From Candidatus Omnitrophota bacterium (GTDB lineage Bacteria > Omnitrophota > Gorgyraeia > Gygaellales > Profunditerraquicolaceae), in contig VGKK01000057.1 in assembly GCA_016867095.1 (NCBI GenBank), positions 1 to 7,125 on the forward strand: a DNA stretch of 7,125 nucleotides. The letters run 5' to 3'. This document shows positions 1 through 5,776 of this stretch, piece after piece. The position numbers and the translations under genes are program-made. The notes beneath the pieces are model-generated. The model did no database searches. It was not told the DNA's origin and saw nothing but the letters and a program-made list of their open reading frames with translations. Numbering within the stretch: the first letter of the stretch is position 1; each line of letters starts with the position of its first letter.

Positions 1-18
1 TTTCCATTAAATGAGCGC

Positions 19-97
19 ATAACTTACGGAGCGCGTTACCCGAGCTTATCGGAAAGCTCGGTATGCCGCTTTCTGCGGCAAGCGCGACGTAAGTTAT
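19..97. other. Structured palindromic element, predicted three-way junction
   Basis: Seen directly: a perfect 10-bp outer stem ATAACTTACG (19-28) with CGTAAGTTAT (88-97) continues, after a symmetric GA/GA internal loop (29-30 and 86-87), into GCGC (31-34) with GCGC (82-85). Inside are two hairpins: CCGAGCTT (40-47) with AAGCTCGG (54-61), and TGCCGC (64-69) with GCGGCA (75-80). Only about three to five bases are unpaired at the junction. The element starts 7 nt after the stop codon of the HD-GYP gene on the minus strand. No T-run follows on that strand, so it is not a canonical intrinsic terminator. It could be an RNA 3' structure, a mobile palindromic repeat or a cruciform protein-binding site. 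The structure is clear and the role is unknown. Bases 1-18 hold nothing recognisable. Confidence 0.7.
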
Positions 98-104
98 ATC
101 TCTA

Positions 105-1178
105 TTATTTATCCGGTTGCAAGTATTTTTTTAGGTTCATCTTTTTAAGCGCCCTTAAAAAGGCCTCTACCACCCGGGGGTCAAACTGGGTGCCGCTTTT
201 CTTTTTTATCTCTTTTACGGCGTTGCTTATATTCTTTCTTTCCCGGTAGGGCCGGCCGTAAACCATTGCCTCAAAGGCGTCGGCCACCGCCATAATCCGC
301 GCCCCCTGGGGAATCTGGCCCTTTTTTAACCGGGAGGGATATCCGGTGCCGTTATATTTTTCATGGTGGTGCATAATTATCGGTATGGCCGGTTTTAATA
401 TTTGCAGGGGCCGTAAGATTTGCGCGCCCTTGAGCGGATGGCACTTGATAATCCTGTATTCTTTGGGGGTTAGTTTGCTGGTTTTTGTCAATATTTCTAA
501 GGGGATATCCACCTTTCCCGCGTCATGTAACAGGCTGGCGTATTTGAGGCTTTCCACCTGTTTTTCATCCAGGTGCATTTCCTGGGCGATGGCCGCTACC
601 AGGCGGCCAAAGTAAGGCGAATGGCCGTATTCCTGGGGGATACGGGTGTCCAGCAATGTAACCATTGATTTTATGCTGCCTAAAACTATCTTTTGCTGTT
701 CTTCATAAAGCTGCAGGTTACGGATGCCTATGGTCGCCTGCTCCACTACCGCCATCAGCATATCCTGGTCAAACTTGTCGAACGCCGGCTCGCTGCTCTT
801 GCGTTTAATCACCACCACGCCTATTATGTCTTCGCAGATTAACGGCACCGCCAGTAAATTGTGGCGCCTTACCGAGGTAAGCGTGCGGGTAATTCTTTTT
901 TCTATTCCATTCGCGATTTTGCTTTTTTTGTCAACGATAAGCTTCTTATTGTTGTTTACCACGCATTTTAATACGGAATACTTTTTGGTAGCATCCAGGA
1001 TCAGGATCAGGCAGTATTTAGTATTGAATATCTGGCAGAGCAGCCGGGTCAGGCGTAAAATCAGCTCTCTTGTCTCAAAAGTGGAATTAGCCAGCCGGTA
1101 AATGCTATGGACGGCCGAGATTAAAGCTTTATACTTTTTCGTAGGGGTCGAATAATTTCTTATATTCATCAAGGGCAT
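105..1178 (-). CDS. GAF domain / HD-GYP domain phosphodiesterase
   Basis: Probably a cytoplasmic cyclic-di-GMP phosphodiesterase controlled by an N-terminal sensor domain. Residues about 25-155 look like a GAF domain. Residues about 165-350 form the HD-GYP domain: GHS with H186, the HD pair in LLHDAGK (H218, D219), HPLKGAQIL (H247), HHHEKYNGTGYP (270-281, with N276 where many members have Asp) and IPQGARIMAVADAFEAM (D300). All core metal-binding positions of an HD domain appear present. No transmembrane segment or GGDEF domain is visible. The 5' end overlaps the upstream dNTPase gene by 50 nt. A start three codons later (ATG at 1169) places a weak AGGT about 9 nt upstream and may be the true one. 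It is the last gene of a tight HIT-dNTPase-HD-GYP run. Substrate specificity is inferred from the family; the GAF ligand cannot be predicted. Confidence 0.9.
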   Translation of the reverse strand: MPLMNIRNYSTPTKKYKALISAVHSIYRLANSTFETRELILRLTRLLCQIFNTKYCLILILDATKKYSVLKCVVNNNKKLIVDKKSKIANGIEKRITRTLTSVRRHNLLAVPLICEDIIGVVVIKRKSSEPAFDKFDQDMLMAVVEQATIGIRNLQLYEEQQKIVLGSIKSMVTLLDTRIPQEYGHSPYFGRLVAAIAQEMHLDEKQVESLKYASLLHDAGKVDIPLEILTKTSKLTPKEYRIIKCHPLKGAQILRPLQILKPAIPIIMHHHEKYNGTGYPSRLKKGQIPQGARIMAVADAFEAMVYGRPYRERKNISNAVKEIKKKSGTQFDPRVVEAFLRALKKMNLKKYLQPDK

Positions 1179-2283
1179 ACCTATCAGTCATTCCGGCGAT
1201 ATAGTCGCAGACGGCGCGGCGCAGGCCGTCTTTGGTTATCCTTTTTTGTATTTTTACCGGCAGGCCTTGGGGGCTATCCACATAGACCTTAAATAATTGT
1301 TCAATGAACCGCTTGGCCTTGTTGCTCATCCTCACCACGCGGTAATGGTGGTATAAATCCCGCATTAAAAATTTGCGCAGCGGCCTTCTTAGCTCCAGCA
1401 TTTCCGGGCTGAAAGAAATCAGTTTTTTGTCCAGTTTTTTAATCTCGCCGGAGCTGGCCGGCTTTACCCGGCTGATCTTTTTTTCCGATTCGCGGAGCAG
1501 GTCCGTTACCTGGACGTTAATCAGCGCGCGGATGATTAAATATTTCCGGGTATTACTTTCTATTTTAGCATATTTTGTGTCTATCTGTCGATAGATATTA
1601 TTCCAGATGGCTAATTTTTGCAAGTCCCTCTCTTTTATCAGGCCCGAGGCCAGGCCGTCGTCTAGGTCATGGTTATCATAGGCGATTTCATCGGCAATAT
1701 CCACAATCTGGGCTTCCAGGGTGGGCATTTCTTTGGGGGCGAGCTCGCTTATTTTGGCGGCTTTATCAAACGCGGAGCAGTGTTTGGCAATGCCCTCTCT
1801 TACCTCCCAGGTTAAATTGAGCCCGGGAAAGTCCGGGTATCTTTCTTCCAGGACATCTACTACCCTGAGGCTTTGCCGGTTGTGGCTGAAGCCGCCGTGC
1901 CCGCACATCAGTTCATTCAGCGCCTCTTCTCCGGAGTGGCCGAATGGCGTATGGCCCAGGTCATGGGCCAGGGCAACGGCCTCGGTCAGGTCCACATTTA
2001 AACCCAGGGCGCTGGCTATAGTCCTGGCGATTTGCGCCACTTCCAGAGTATGGGTTAACCTGGTGCGGTAATAATCGCCTTCGTGATTGACAAAGACCTG
2101 GGTTTTATACTCCAGCCGGCGGAAAGCCGCGGAATGGATGATGCGGTCGCGGTCGCGCTGATAAACAGAGCGGTAAGGATGTTCTTCTTCCTTATAAACC
2201 CTGCCCCGCGAATTATAGCTCTTCATCGCGTAAGGGGCCAGGACTGTATCCTCAAATTTCTTAATCTCTTTTTGACTAAGCAT
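1129..2283 (-). CDS. dgt: dNTP triphosphohydrolase (dGTPase-like, HD superfamily)
   Basis: Hydrolyses deoxynucleoside triphosphates to deoxynucleoside plus tripolyphosphate, which controls dNTP pools. Visible hallmarks in order: RDRDRIIHSAAFRRLEYKTQ (43-62) and HEGDYYRTRLTHTLEV (67-82, H78) at the start of the HD core; AHDLGHTPFGHSGE (106-119, metal ligands H107 and D108); and DIADEIAYDNHDLDDG (195-210) carrying the last Asp of the HD site. At 384 residues it matches the shorter bacterial class of dGTPase-like proteins rather than the roughly 500-residue E. coli Dgt, so it may accept several dNTPs and be allosterically activated, as is known for that class. Its start overlaps the end of the HIT gene by 8 nt, and no strong Shine-Dalgarno precedes it, which suggests translational coupling. 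Its 3' end overlaps the next gene. Family assignment is firm; preference for dGTP is not established by sequence. Confidence 0.95.
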   Translation of the reverse strand: MLSQKEIKKFEDTVLAPYAMKSYNSRGRVYKEEEHPYRSVYQRDRDRIIHSAAFRRLEYKTQVFVNHEGDYYRTRLTHTLEVAQIARTIASALGLNVDLTEAVALAHDLGHTPFGHSGEEALNELMCGHGGFSHNRQSLRVVDVLEERYPDFPGLNLTWEVREGIAKHCSAFDKAAKISELAPKEMPTLEAQIVDIADEIAYDNHDLDDGLASGLIKERDLQKLAIWNNIYRQIDTKYAKIESNTRKYLIIRALINVQVTDLLRESEKKISRVKPASSGEIKKLDKKLISFSPEMLELRRPLRKFLMRDLYHHYRVVRMSNKAKRFIEQLFKVYVDSPQGLPVKIQKRITKDGLRRAVCDYIAGMTDRYALDEYKKLFDPYEKV

Positions 2284-2758
2284 TTTTTAATTGCCGGTAT
2301 AGCTCTTCCAAGGATTGGGAGAGTATTTTGGTGTTTGTTAAAACCGGCATAAAATTAGTGTCGCCTTTCCAGCGCGGGACAAGGTGTATGTGCAGATGGC
2401 CGGCAATGCCTGCGCCGGCAACTTCAGAGATATTGGCGCCGATATTATACCCCTGGGGTTTTAGTGTTTTATCTAAAAGCTTTTTCGCGGAGTTTAGCGC
2501 CCTAAATAAATCCAGGGCCTCCTCCTCTTTAAGCAGCGAAATATCTTTTATGTGCCTGGCAGGCGCGACCATCAGATGGCCGTTATTATAGGGAAATATA
2601 TTCAAGAGCGCTATGGAATGTTTAGTTTTTAAGACCACGTAATTTTTCTTTGCTTTTTTTGCCGCCAGGCAAAATATACATTTTTTAGCTAGAGTTTGGC
2701 TGTCCCTTGTGGAAGTTTTAATATATTTAATTCTCCAGGGAGCCCACAATCTGTCCAT
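2276..2758 (-). CDS. HIT family protein, Ap4A hydrolase/phosphorylase-like
   Basis: A histidine-triad nucleotide-binding enzyme that probably cleaves diadenosine polyphosphates or other nucleotidyl-phosphate bonds. The triad is GHLHIHLVPRW (120-130, H121, H123, H125), followed by GDTNFMPV. The N-terminus MDRLWAPWR and the CIFC pair (C27, C30) are typical of the bacterial/archaeal branch that includes mycobacterial Ap4A phosphorylase; the cysteines belong to a zinc site in many relatives. The length of 160 residues is normal. The start at 2758 is supported by a GAGGA Shine-Dalgarno 9 nt upstream and by the conserved MDRLW opening. It is the first gene of the HIT-dNTPase-HD-GYP unit, directly downstream of a candidate promoter inside a palindromic repeat. 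Whether it acts by hydrolysis or phosphorolysis cannot be read from the sequence. Confidence 0.93.
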   Translation of the reverse strand: MDRLWAPWRIKYIKTSTRDSQTLAKKCIFCLAAKKAKKNYVVLKTKHSIALLNIFPYNNGHLMVAPARHIKDISLLKEEEALDLFRALNSAKKLLDKTLKPQGYNIGANISEVAGAGIAGHLHIHLVPRWKGDTNFMPVLTNTKILSQSLEELYRQLKNA

Positions 2759-2767
2759 CTTTATATA

Positions 2768-2772
2768 TCCTC
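2768..2772 (-). promoter_or_regulatory. Ribosome binding site of the HIT gene
   Basis: GAGGA on the minus strand lies 9 nt before the ATG at 2758. It is the clearest Shine-Dalgarno in the window; the lipoprotein, ATPase and dNTPase starts show none of comparable strength. It fixes the start of the HIT gene and marks it as the head of its unit. Confidence 0.7.
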
Positions 2773-2898
2773 AAATTACAAATTCCAAGCACCAAATTAC
2801 AAACAATATACAATTCCAAAATTACAATACCAAAACCTAATCACTTGATTTGTGATTTTGGTATTGTGATTTGTTTGTGATTTGTAATTTGTGATTTG
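2772..2898. repeat. Inverted array of degenerate 7-mers (palindromic intergenic repeat)
   Basis: The left arm (2772-2835) is built from CAA-headed words. Five heptamers of the form CAAATTA/CAAATTC start exactly 7 bp apart at 2772, 2779, 2786, 2793 and 2800; the spacing then becomes looser. The 11-mer CAAATTACAAA occurs at 2772 and 2793 and, inverted, at 2881-2891. The right arm is the opposite-strand version, with TGATTTG, TAATTTG and TGATTTG in tandem at 2878-2898 and the 8-mer GTGATTTG at 2866, 2877 and 2891. The centre has a perfect 12-bp stem (2824-2835 with 2856-2867) plus TCAC/GTGA (2841-2844 with 2852-2855). The array fills nearly the whole 153-bp spacer between the phosphoesterase and HIT genes. 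On the minus strand the stem is followed by AATTTT, so it may give weak termination. I infer a dispersed non-coding repeat family; copy number cannot be seen here. Confidence 0.85.
2805..2833 (-). promoter_or_regulatory. Candidate sigma70 promoter for the HIT-dNTPase-HD-GYP unit
   Basis: On the minus strand, TTGGTA (2833-2828; 4 of 6 to TTGACA), a 17-bp spacer and TATATT (2810-2805; 5 of 6 to TATAAT). Transcription would start near 2798 and give a leader of about 40 nt before the HIT start codon. The -35 box lies inside the 12-bp stem of the palindromic repeat, so folding of the repeat could affect it. The surrounding DNA is AT-rich, so a chance match is possible. Confidence 0.35.
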
Positions 2899-2911
2899 GA
2901 GTTTAATGTTA

Positions 2912-3400
2912 TTATAATCTTATGATCCTTGCTTCTATTTTATCATTAATCTCTATTATTCCATATGAATTATACGGAGAGAAAATCTTGTCCGTCGGGC
3001 TCCCCGGGTTAAAAAACAGGATTTCGCCCCTTTTTTCCACAACAGGCGTGTGCGAATGGCCGAAGACAACCAGGTCCACCCTGTCGTTTAGAAAGGCCTT
3101 CTCCATATATTCTATCAATTTTGCCGGAGCTCCGATGCCGTGCATTATCCCGATCCGGTATTTGCCTATTTCAATAACCTGTTTTTCCGGCAAGCTGTTT
3201 CTCACTTGGTAGGAATCCATATTTCCATAGACCGCCTTTACATTGGCGCAGACGGATTTCAATCTGTCCAGGACACCGATATCCACAAAGTCTCCGGTAT
3301 GGATAATCATCTCCACATTTTTGAAATCTTCCAGGATTTCCGGCGGGATAGCCCTGGCCCGGTCAGGTATATGGGTATCTGAAATCACGCCGATTCTCAT
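2912..3400 (-). CDS. YfcE/MJ0936-type metallophosphoesterase
   Basis: A small cytoplasmic calcineurin-like phosphodiesterase of the YfcE/MJ0936 family. The metal-binding signature is complete: SDTH (D8, H10), HTGD (D37), GNMD (N60), MHG (H87) and GHSHTP (H115, H117), followed by the family's FNPGS (130-134). At 162 residues it is a single domain with no signal peptide. Relatives hydrolyse phosphodiesters in vitro, but few physiological substrates are known. Its ATG overlaps the stop of the preceding ATPase gene as ATGA (3397-3400), with GGGGG about 7 nt upstream inside the ATPase gene, so translation is probably coupled. The gene ends just before the palindromic 7-mer array. The fold and active site are firm; the substrate is unknown. 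Confidence 0.93.
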   Translation of the reverse strand: MRIGVISDTHIPDRARAIPPEILEDFKNVEMIIHTGDFVDIGVLDRLKSVCANVKAVYGNMDSYQVRNSLPEKQVIEIGKYRIGIMHGIGAPAKLIEYMEKAFLNDRVDLVVFGHSHTPVVEKRGEILFFNPGSPTDKIFSPYNSYGIIEINDKIEARIIRL

Positions 3401-4989
3401 ACGATAACCCCCGGTTTGGAAAATAAATCCAGGATTTGATTTACGTTATTAACGTCCCAGGTGAGTATTTTTTCTTCCAGCGCCCTTAAGCGGGCGTTCA
3501 TATCTATTTCCTTGAAGCTGATGATGATTCTTTTTTGCAGTTTATGGCGGTACTTTTTACACTCTTTCGCGAACTCCGCGATATCGTCTTCGGTCAATAA
3601 GTCATATTTAAAGGCCATTATCCATAGGCTGTCGTGGGAACGGCCGATTAAACCCTCTTTCAGGCTTTTTTGGTTAAACTCCAGCGGTTTTATTTCCCGG
3701 AAGTGCGTCAGCCGCAGCCTCTTTTTTTCTATTTGCACTACTTCATCTTCAAATAGGCGCAGCAATTCCGTTATCCGGTCTATCACCGGCCTCTTGGCGT
3801 GGGAAAGGAATTCCTTGATTATGTTTTCCAGGTTTTGCCTGAAGAGGATTTTTTGGTTTTTGGCGTCAAAGGTCAGGGAATTGAGCTTCTTTTGATAGAC
3901 AAACCTCAGCCAGAAGCCGAATACCCGATCGTTAATTTTTAAGAAGTCGCCGCTGCGGGTGATGGTGTCAAATTCTAAAAGGTAATTTATCCTCAGGGCC
4001 AATTCTTTTTGGGTCTTATGCAGGATATGCGCGATGTCCTTGATTTTATTGTGCCCGCTGGATAAAAGGTGCAGGATGGAGATGTAATCGTTGCTGCACG
4101 GGGAATCTGAAAAGCATTTCAGGTAACTGGAAAATTTCTGGCTTAAAATGCCGGAAGGCAGGAACAGCAGGTTTTCCAGGGTGTCGGTCAGGTTATTTTG
4201 CCCCGACTCCAGCAGCGCGTCGGAGATTAATTCCAGGTAAAACGGGTATCCGCCGGTAAAATGTATCAGGAAGTTCTTTAGCCCCGGGTTCAGGCCCAGG
4301 TTGGGTAATTTCTGGGCCAGGTATTGTTCGCTGGTTTTTATATCAAACGGCTCCACGGTAATCAATTCAAAATTGCCGAACAATAAAGACAGGTTTTTTG
4401 AGAGGATGGCCTTTGTTTTGAATTTCCTGGAGCTGATAATGATGTACATCGTATTTTTCTGCGTGATCAGCAGCTTTGACCATTCGCGGTAAAGGTTTTT
4501 AATGCCCAGGGTTTCCAGGTTGTGGAATTCGTCCAATACGATAACGCAGGATTTGTTCGTTTCCTTGTGGAATGCGTCGCAGAGCGACAGCAGCTCTATG
4601 AAGATATTGGTTTTTACCCTTCTGTCCAGGGCGCTTAATATGCCCCTGATTTTTTCTACGGCCTGCGGGATATATCTTTCCGATTTCTTAATCAGGAAAT
4701 CCAGGTCCTCTTCCAGGGGGCAGCCGCTGTTAGACAGGAAGTTATAAAGCAATACCCCGATAAATCTTTTCGCGAAGGAAGCCAGGGATTCGGGCCTGGT
4801 TTCCAAGTAGAGGATGACGATATGGTTGTCATGGAACCGGCTGAGGAATTTAAATATGGTGGAAGTTTTTCCGATCAGCTCGTCGCCGATAATGGCCAGG
4901 TTCTGGCGGTAGCCGTATTTCAGGCCGCCGATGCGTTTTTCCAGGATAGCCAGATATTCTTTTCGGTCAAAAATGTTGTCTTTTATCAT
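3397..4989 (-). CDS. AAA/STAND-like ATPase (archaeal ATPase family) with nuclease-like C-terminal domain
   Basis: A P-loop ATPase of the 'archaeal ATPase' type (PF01637-like by motif). It has Walker A GDELIGKT (35-42), Walker B CVIVLDE (148-154, D153 and E154), a sensor-like strand IIISSR (183-188) and GGYPFYL (246-252). A winged-helix-like stretch (about 303-350) precedes FGFWLRFVY (357-365), a motif seen between the ATPase and the C-terminal domain in this family (DUF234-like). The last 85 residues resemble the restriction-endonuclease fold (Mrr/PD-(D/E)XK-like): HDSLWIMAFK (452-461) sits at the catalytic strand, with K461 kept but Ala459 where Glu is expected, and a later ALEEKILTWD...ILDLF pattern. 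It starts 3 nt after the lipoprotein stop with no visible Shine-Dalgarno, and its stop overlaps the phosphoesterase start. Role unknown; relatives are variously linked to signalling, mobile elements or defence. The family call is good, the C-terminal call moderate. Confidence 0.85.
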   Translation of the reverse strand: MIKDNIFDRKEYLAILEKRIGGLKYGYRQNLAIIGDELIGKTSTIFKFLSRFHDNHIVILYLETRPESLASFAKRFIGVLLYNFLSNSGCPLEEDLDFLIKKSERYIPQAVEKIRGILSALDRRVKTNIFIELLSLCDAFHKETNKSCVIVLDEFHNLETLGIKNLYREWSKLLITQKNTMYIIISSRKFKTKAILSKNLSLLFGNFELITVEPFDIKTSEQYLAQKLPNLGLNPGLKNFLIHFTGGYPFYLELISDALLESGQNNLTDTLENLLFLPSGILSQKFSSYLKCFSDSPCSNDYISILHLLSSGHNKIKDIAHILHKTQKELALRINYLLEFDTITRSGDFLKINDRVFGFWLRFVYQKKLNSLTFDAKNQKILFRQNLENIIKEFLSHAKRPVIDRITELLRLFEDEVVQIEKKRLRLTHFREIKPLEFNQKSLKEGLIGRSHDSLWIMAFKYDLLTEDDIAEFAKECKKYRHKLQKRIIISFKEIDMNARLRALEEKILTWDVNNVNQILDLFSKPGVIV

Positions 4990-4992
4990 TTT

Positions 4993-5643
4993 CTAAGGGC
5001 TAAGGTAAAAATAGGGGTTTTGCGCGATATGCCCCTTGCGGATTTGAAAATGTAAATAATTATCTACCTTGGCGATAAGGCTGCCTTTTTGCACCAGTTC
5101 GCCCGGCCGGACAAAAATTTGCGAGTTTTTCGCGTAGACCGTCATAAAGCCATTGCCGTGGTCAATAATGATAGTCTTGCCGAAACTTTCAAAATTATCA
5201 GAGGAAAATACTACCTTTCCGCCGGAGGCGGCAACCACATTCTGCGTCCGGTATGGCTGTATATTCAGGCCTTTATTGACCATATTATTAAAGTTCTGCC
5301 CGAAAGAGGCAATAACTTTGCCCCGCAGCGGCCAGATAAAATCATCCAGGTTAGAGGATTTGTATTCGGCGTGGTACTGCGGTTTATTCTGGCGGGGGAT
5401 AAAGATAAGCTGTCCTACCTCTATATTTGTGGCGTCTCCGATACGGTTAATCCGGGCGATTTCATTCAAATCCACATCATACATCTTGGAAATTCTCCAA
5501 AGAGTCTGTCCCCTTTCCACCCGGTGATAAATTCCCGGCACCTGCGGGGATACCGCGGGGCCGACGGGCGGGAGCGTAGCGCAACCGCTAAAATTTAAAA
5601 GGTAAAAGGTAAAAATTAAAATGGTAATATAAAAATTTTTCAT
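4993..5643 (-). CDS. LysM / degenerate M23 (LytM) lipoprotein, NlpD-like
   Basis: Probably an envelope lipoprotein that binds peptidoglycan and activates cell-wall amidases, by analogy with NlpD. I start it at the ATG at 5643, because this gives a compact signal peptide (MKNF, hydrophobic ITILIFTFYLL, then NFSGC with lipid-acceptor Cys21). A longer reading from a GTG at 5679 would add 12 residues before the signal and begin inside the 9-mer array. LysM lies at about 39-84 (YHRVERGQTLWRIS...EVGQLIFIPR). The M23/LytM domain lies at about 102-216 (WPLRGKVIASFG, NKGLNI, IIIDHGNGFMTVYA, LHFQIRKG). Metal ligands are mostly lost: N123 and N127 replace His and Asp of HxGxD, Y196 replaces the first His of HxH, and only H198 remains. 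The loop before LHF is shortened. No Shine-Dalgarno is evident. It heads the unit with the ATPase and phosphoesterase. Confidence 0.88.
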   Translation of the reverse strand: MKNFYITILIFTFYLLNFSGCATLPPVGPAVSPQVPGIYHRVERGQTLWRISKMYDVDLNEIARINRIGDATNIEVGQLIFIPRQNKPQYHAEYKSSNLDDFIWPLRGKVIASFGQNFNNMVNKGLNIQPYRTQNVVAASGGKVVFSSDNFESFGKTIIIDHGNGFMTVYAKNSQIFVRPGELVQKGSLIAKVDNYLHFQIRKGHIAQNPYFYLSP

Positions 5644-5675
5644 TTTAAATTGAGAGCATTGAAAAACTACCTTTG

Positions 5676-5768
5676 ACACCGCAAAAACGCTAAATACCGC
5701 AAAGCCGCAAAAAATTCAGCGACGAAAAAACTTTGCGCTTTTGCGGACATTTTGCGGTTTGGCGGTGT
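5676..5768. repeat. Inverted array of degenerate 9-mers (palindromic intergenic repeat)
   Basis: A 93-bp imperfect palindrome bounded by ACACCGC (5676-5682) and GCGGTGT (5762-5768). The left arm is a run of nonamers starting 9 bp apart at 5678 (ACCGCAAAA), 5687 (ACGCTAAAT), 5696 (ACCGCAAAG) and 5705 (CCGCAAAAA). The right arm carries the same words on the other strand (TTTGCGC, TTTTGCGG, TTTTGCGG, TTTGGCGGTG). The AT-rich centre has A-runs that read as T6 on the minus strand. It begins 8 nt past the tRNA-Gly 3' end and ends 33 bp before the lipoprotein start codon. It could end tRNA transcription, but it looks more like a dispersed repeat. The rest of the 133-bp spacer (5644-5675) shows no convincing promoter. 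Confidence 0.8.
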
Positions 5769-5776
5769 AGACTAGA

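Noticed and set aside
29..87. Kink-turn motif in the GA/GA internal loop
   Set aside because: The tandem G-A pairs are present on the plus strand, but the three-nucleotide bulge of a kink-turn is missing; the loop is a symmetric 2x2.
19..105. The three-way-junction element as an integron attC site following a cassette-like gene
   Set aside because: The minus strand has GTTATGC at one edge, close to the GTTRRRY core, and the element follows a gene. But the core deviates at one position, the opposite RYYYAAC box is poor, the outer stem lacks the usual unpaired spacer, the gene belongs to an overlapping operon, and no integrase is visible.
2824..2867. Strong intrinsic terminator for the phosphoesterase unit
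   Set aside because: The 12-bp stem is AT-rich with a 20-nt loop and is followed only by AATTTT on the minus strand, so at most it is weak.
2772..2898. CRISPR array
   Set aside because: Repeat units are about 7 bp with no spacers of 25-40 bp, and the array reverses strand at its centre; no cas gene is near.
3461..3895. Plus-strand reading frames of 60-170 codons, for example 3461-3895, 5089-5598 and 5782-6144
   Set aside because: They lie antisense to genes with clear family motifs, show no recognisable domain, and some cross the tRNA or gene boundaries.
5644..5679. Longer lipoprotein start at the GTG at 5679
   Set aside because: It would put 12 polar residues before the signal peptide and begin inside the 9-mer palindrome, with no Shine-Dalgarno. 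The ATG at 5643 gives a standard lipoprotein signal.
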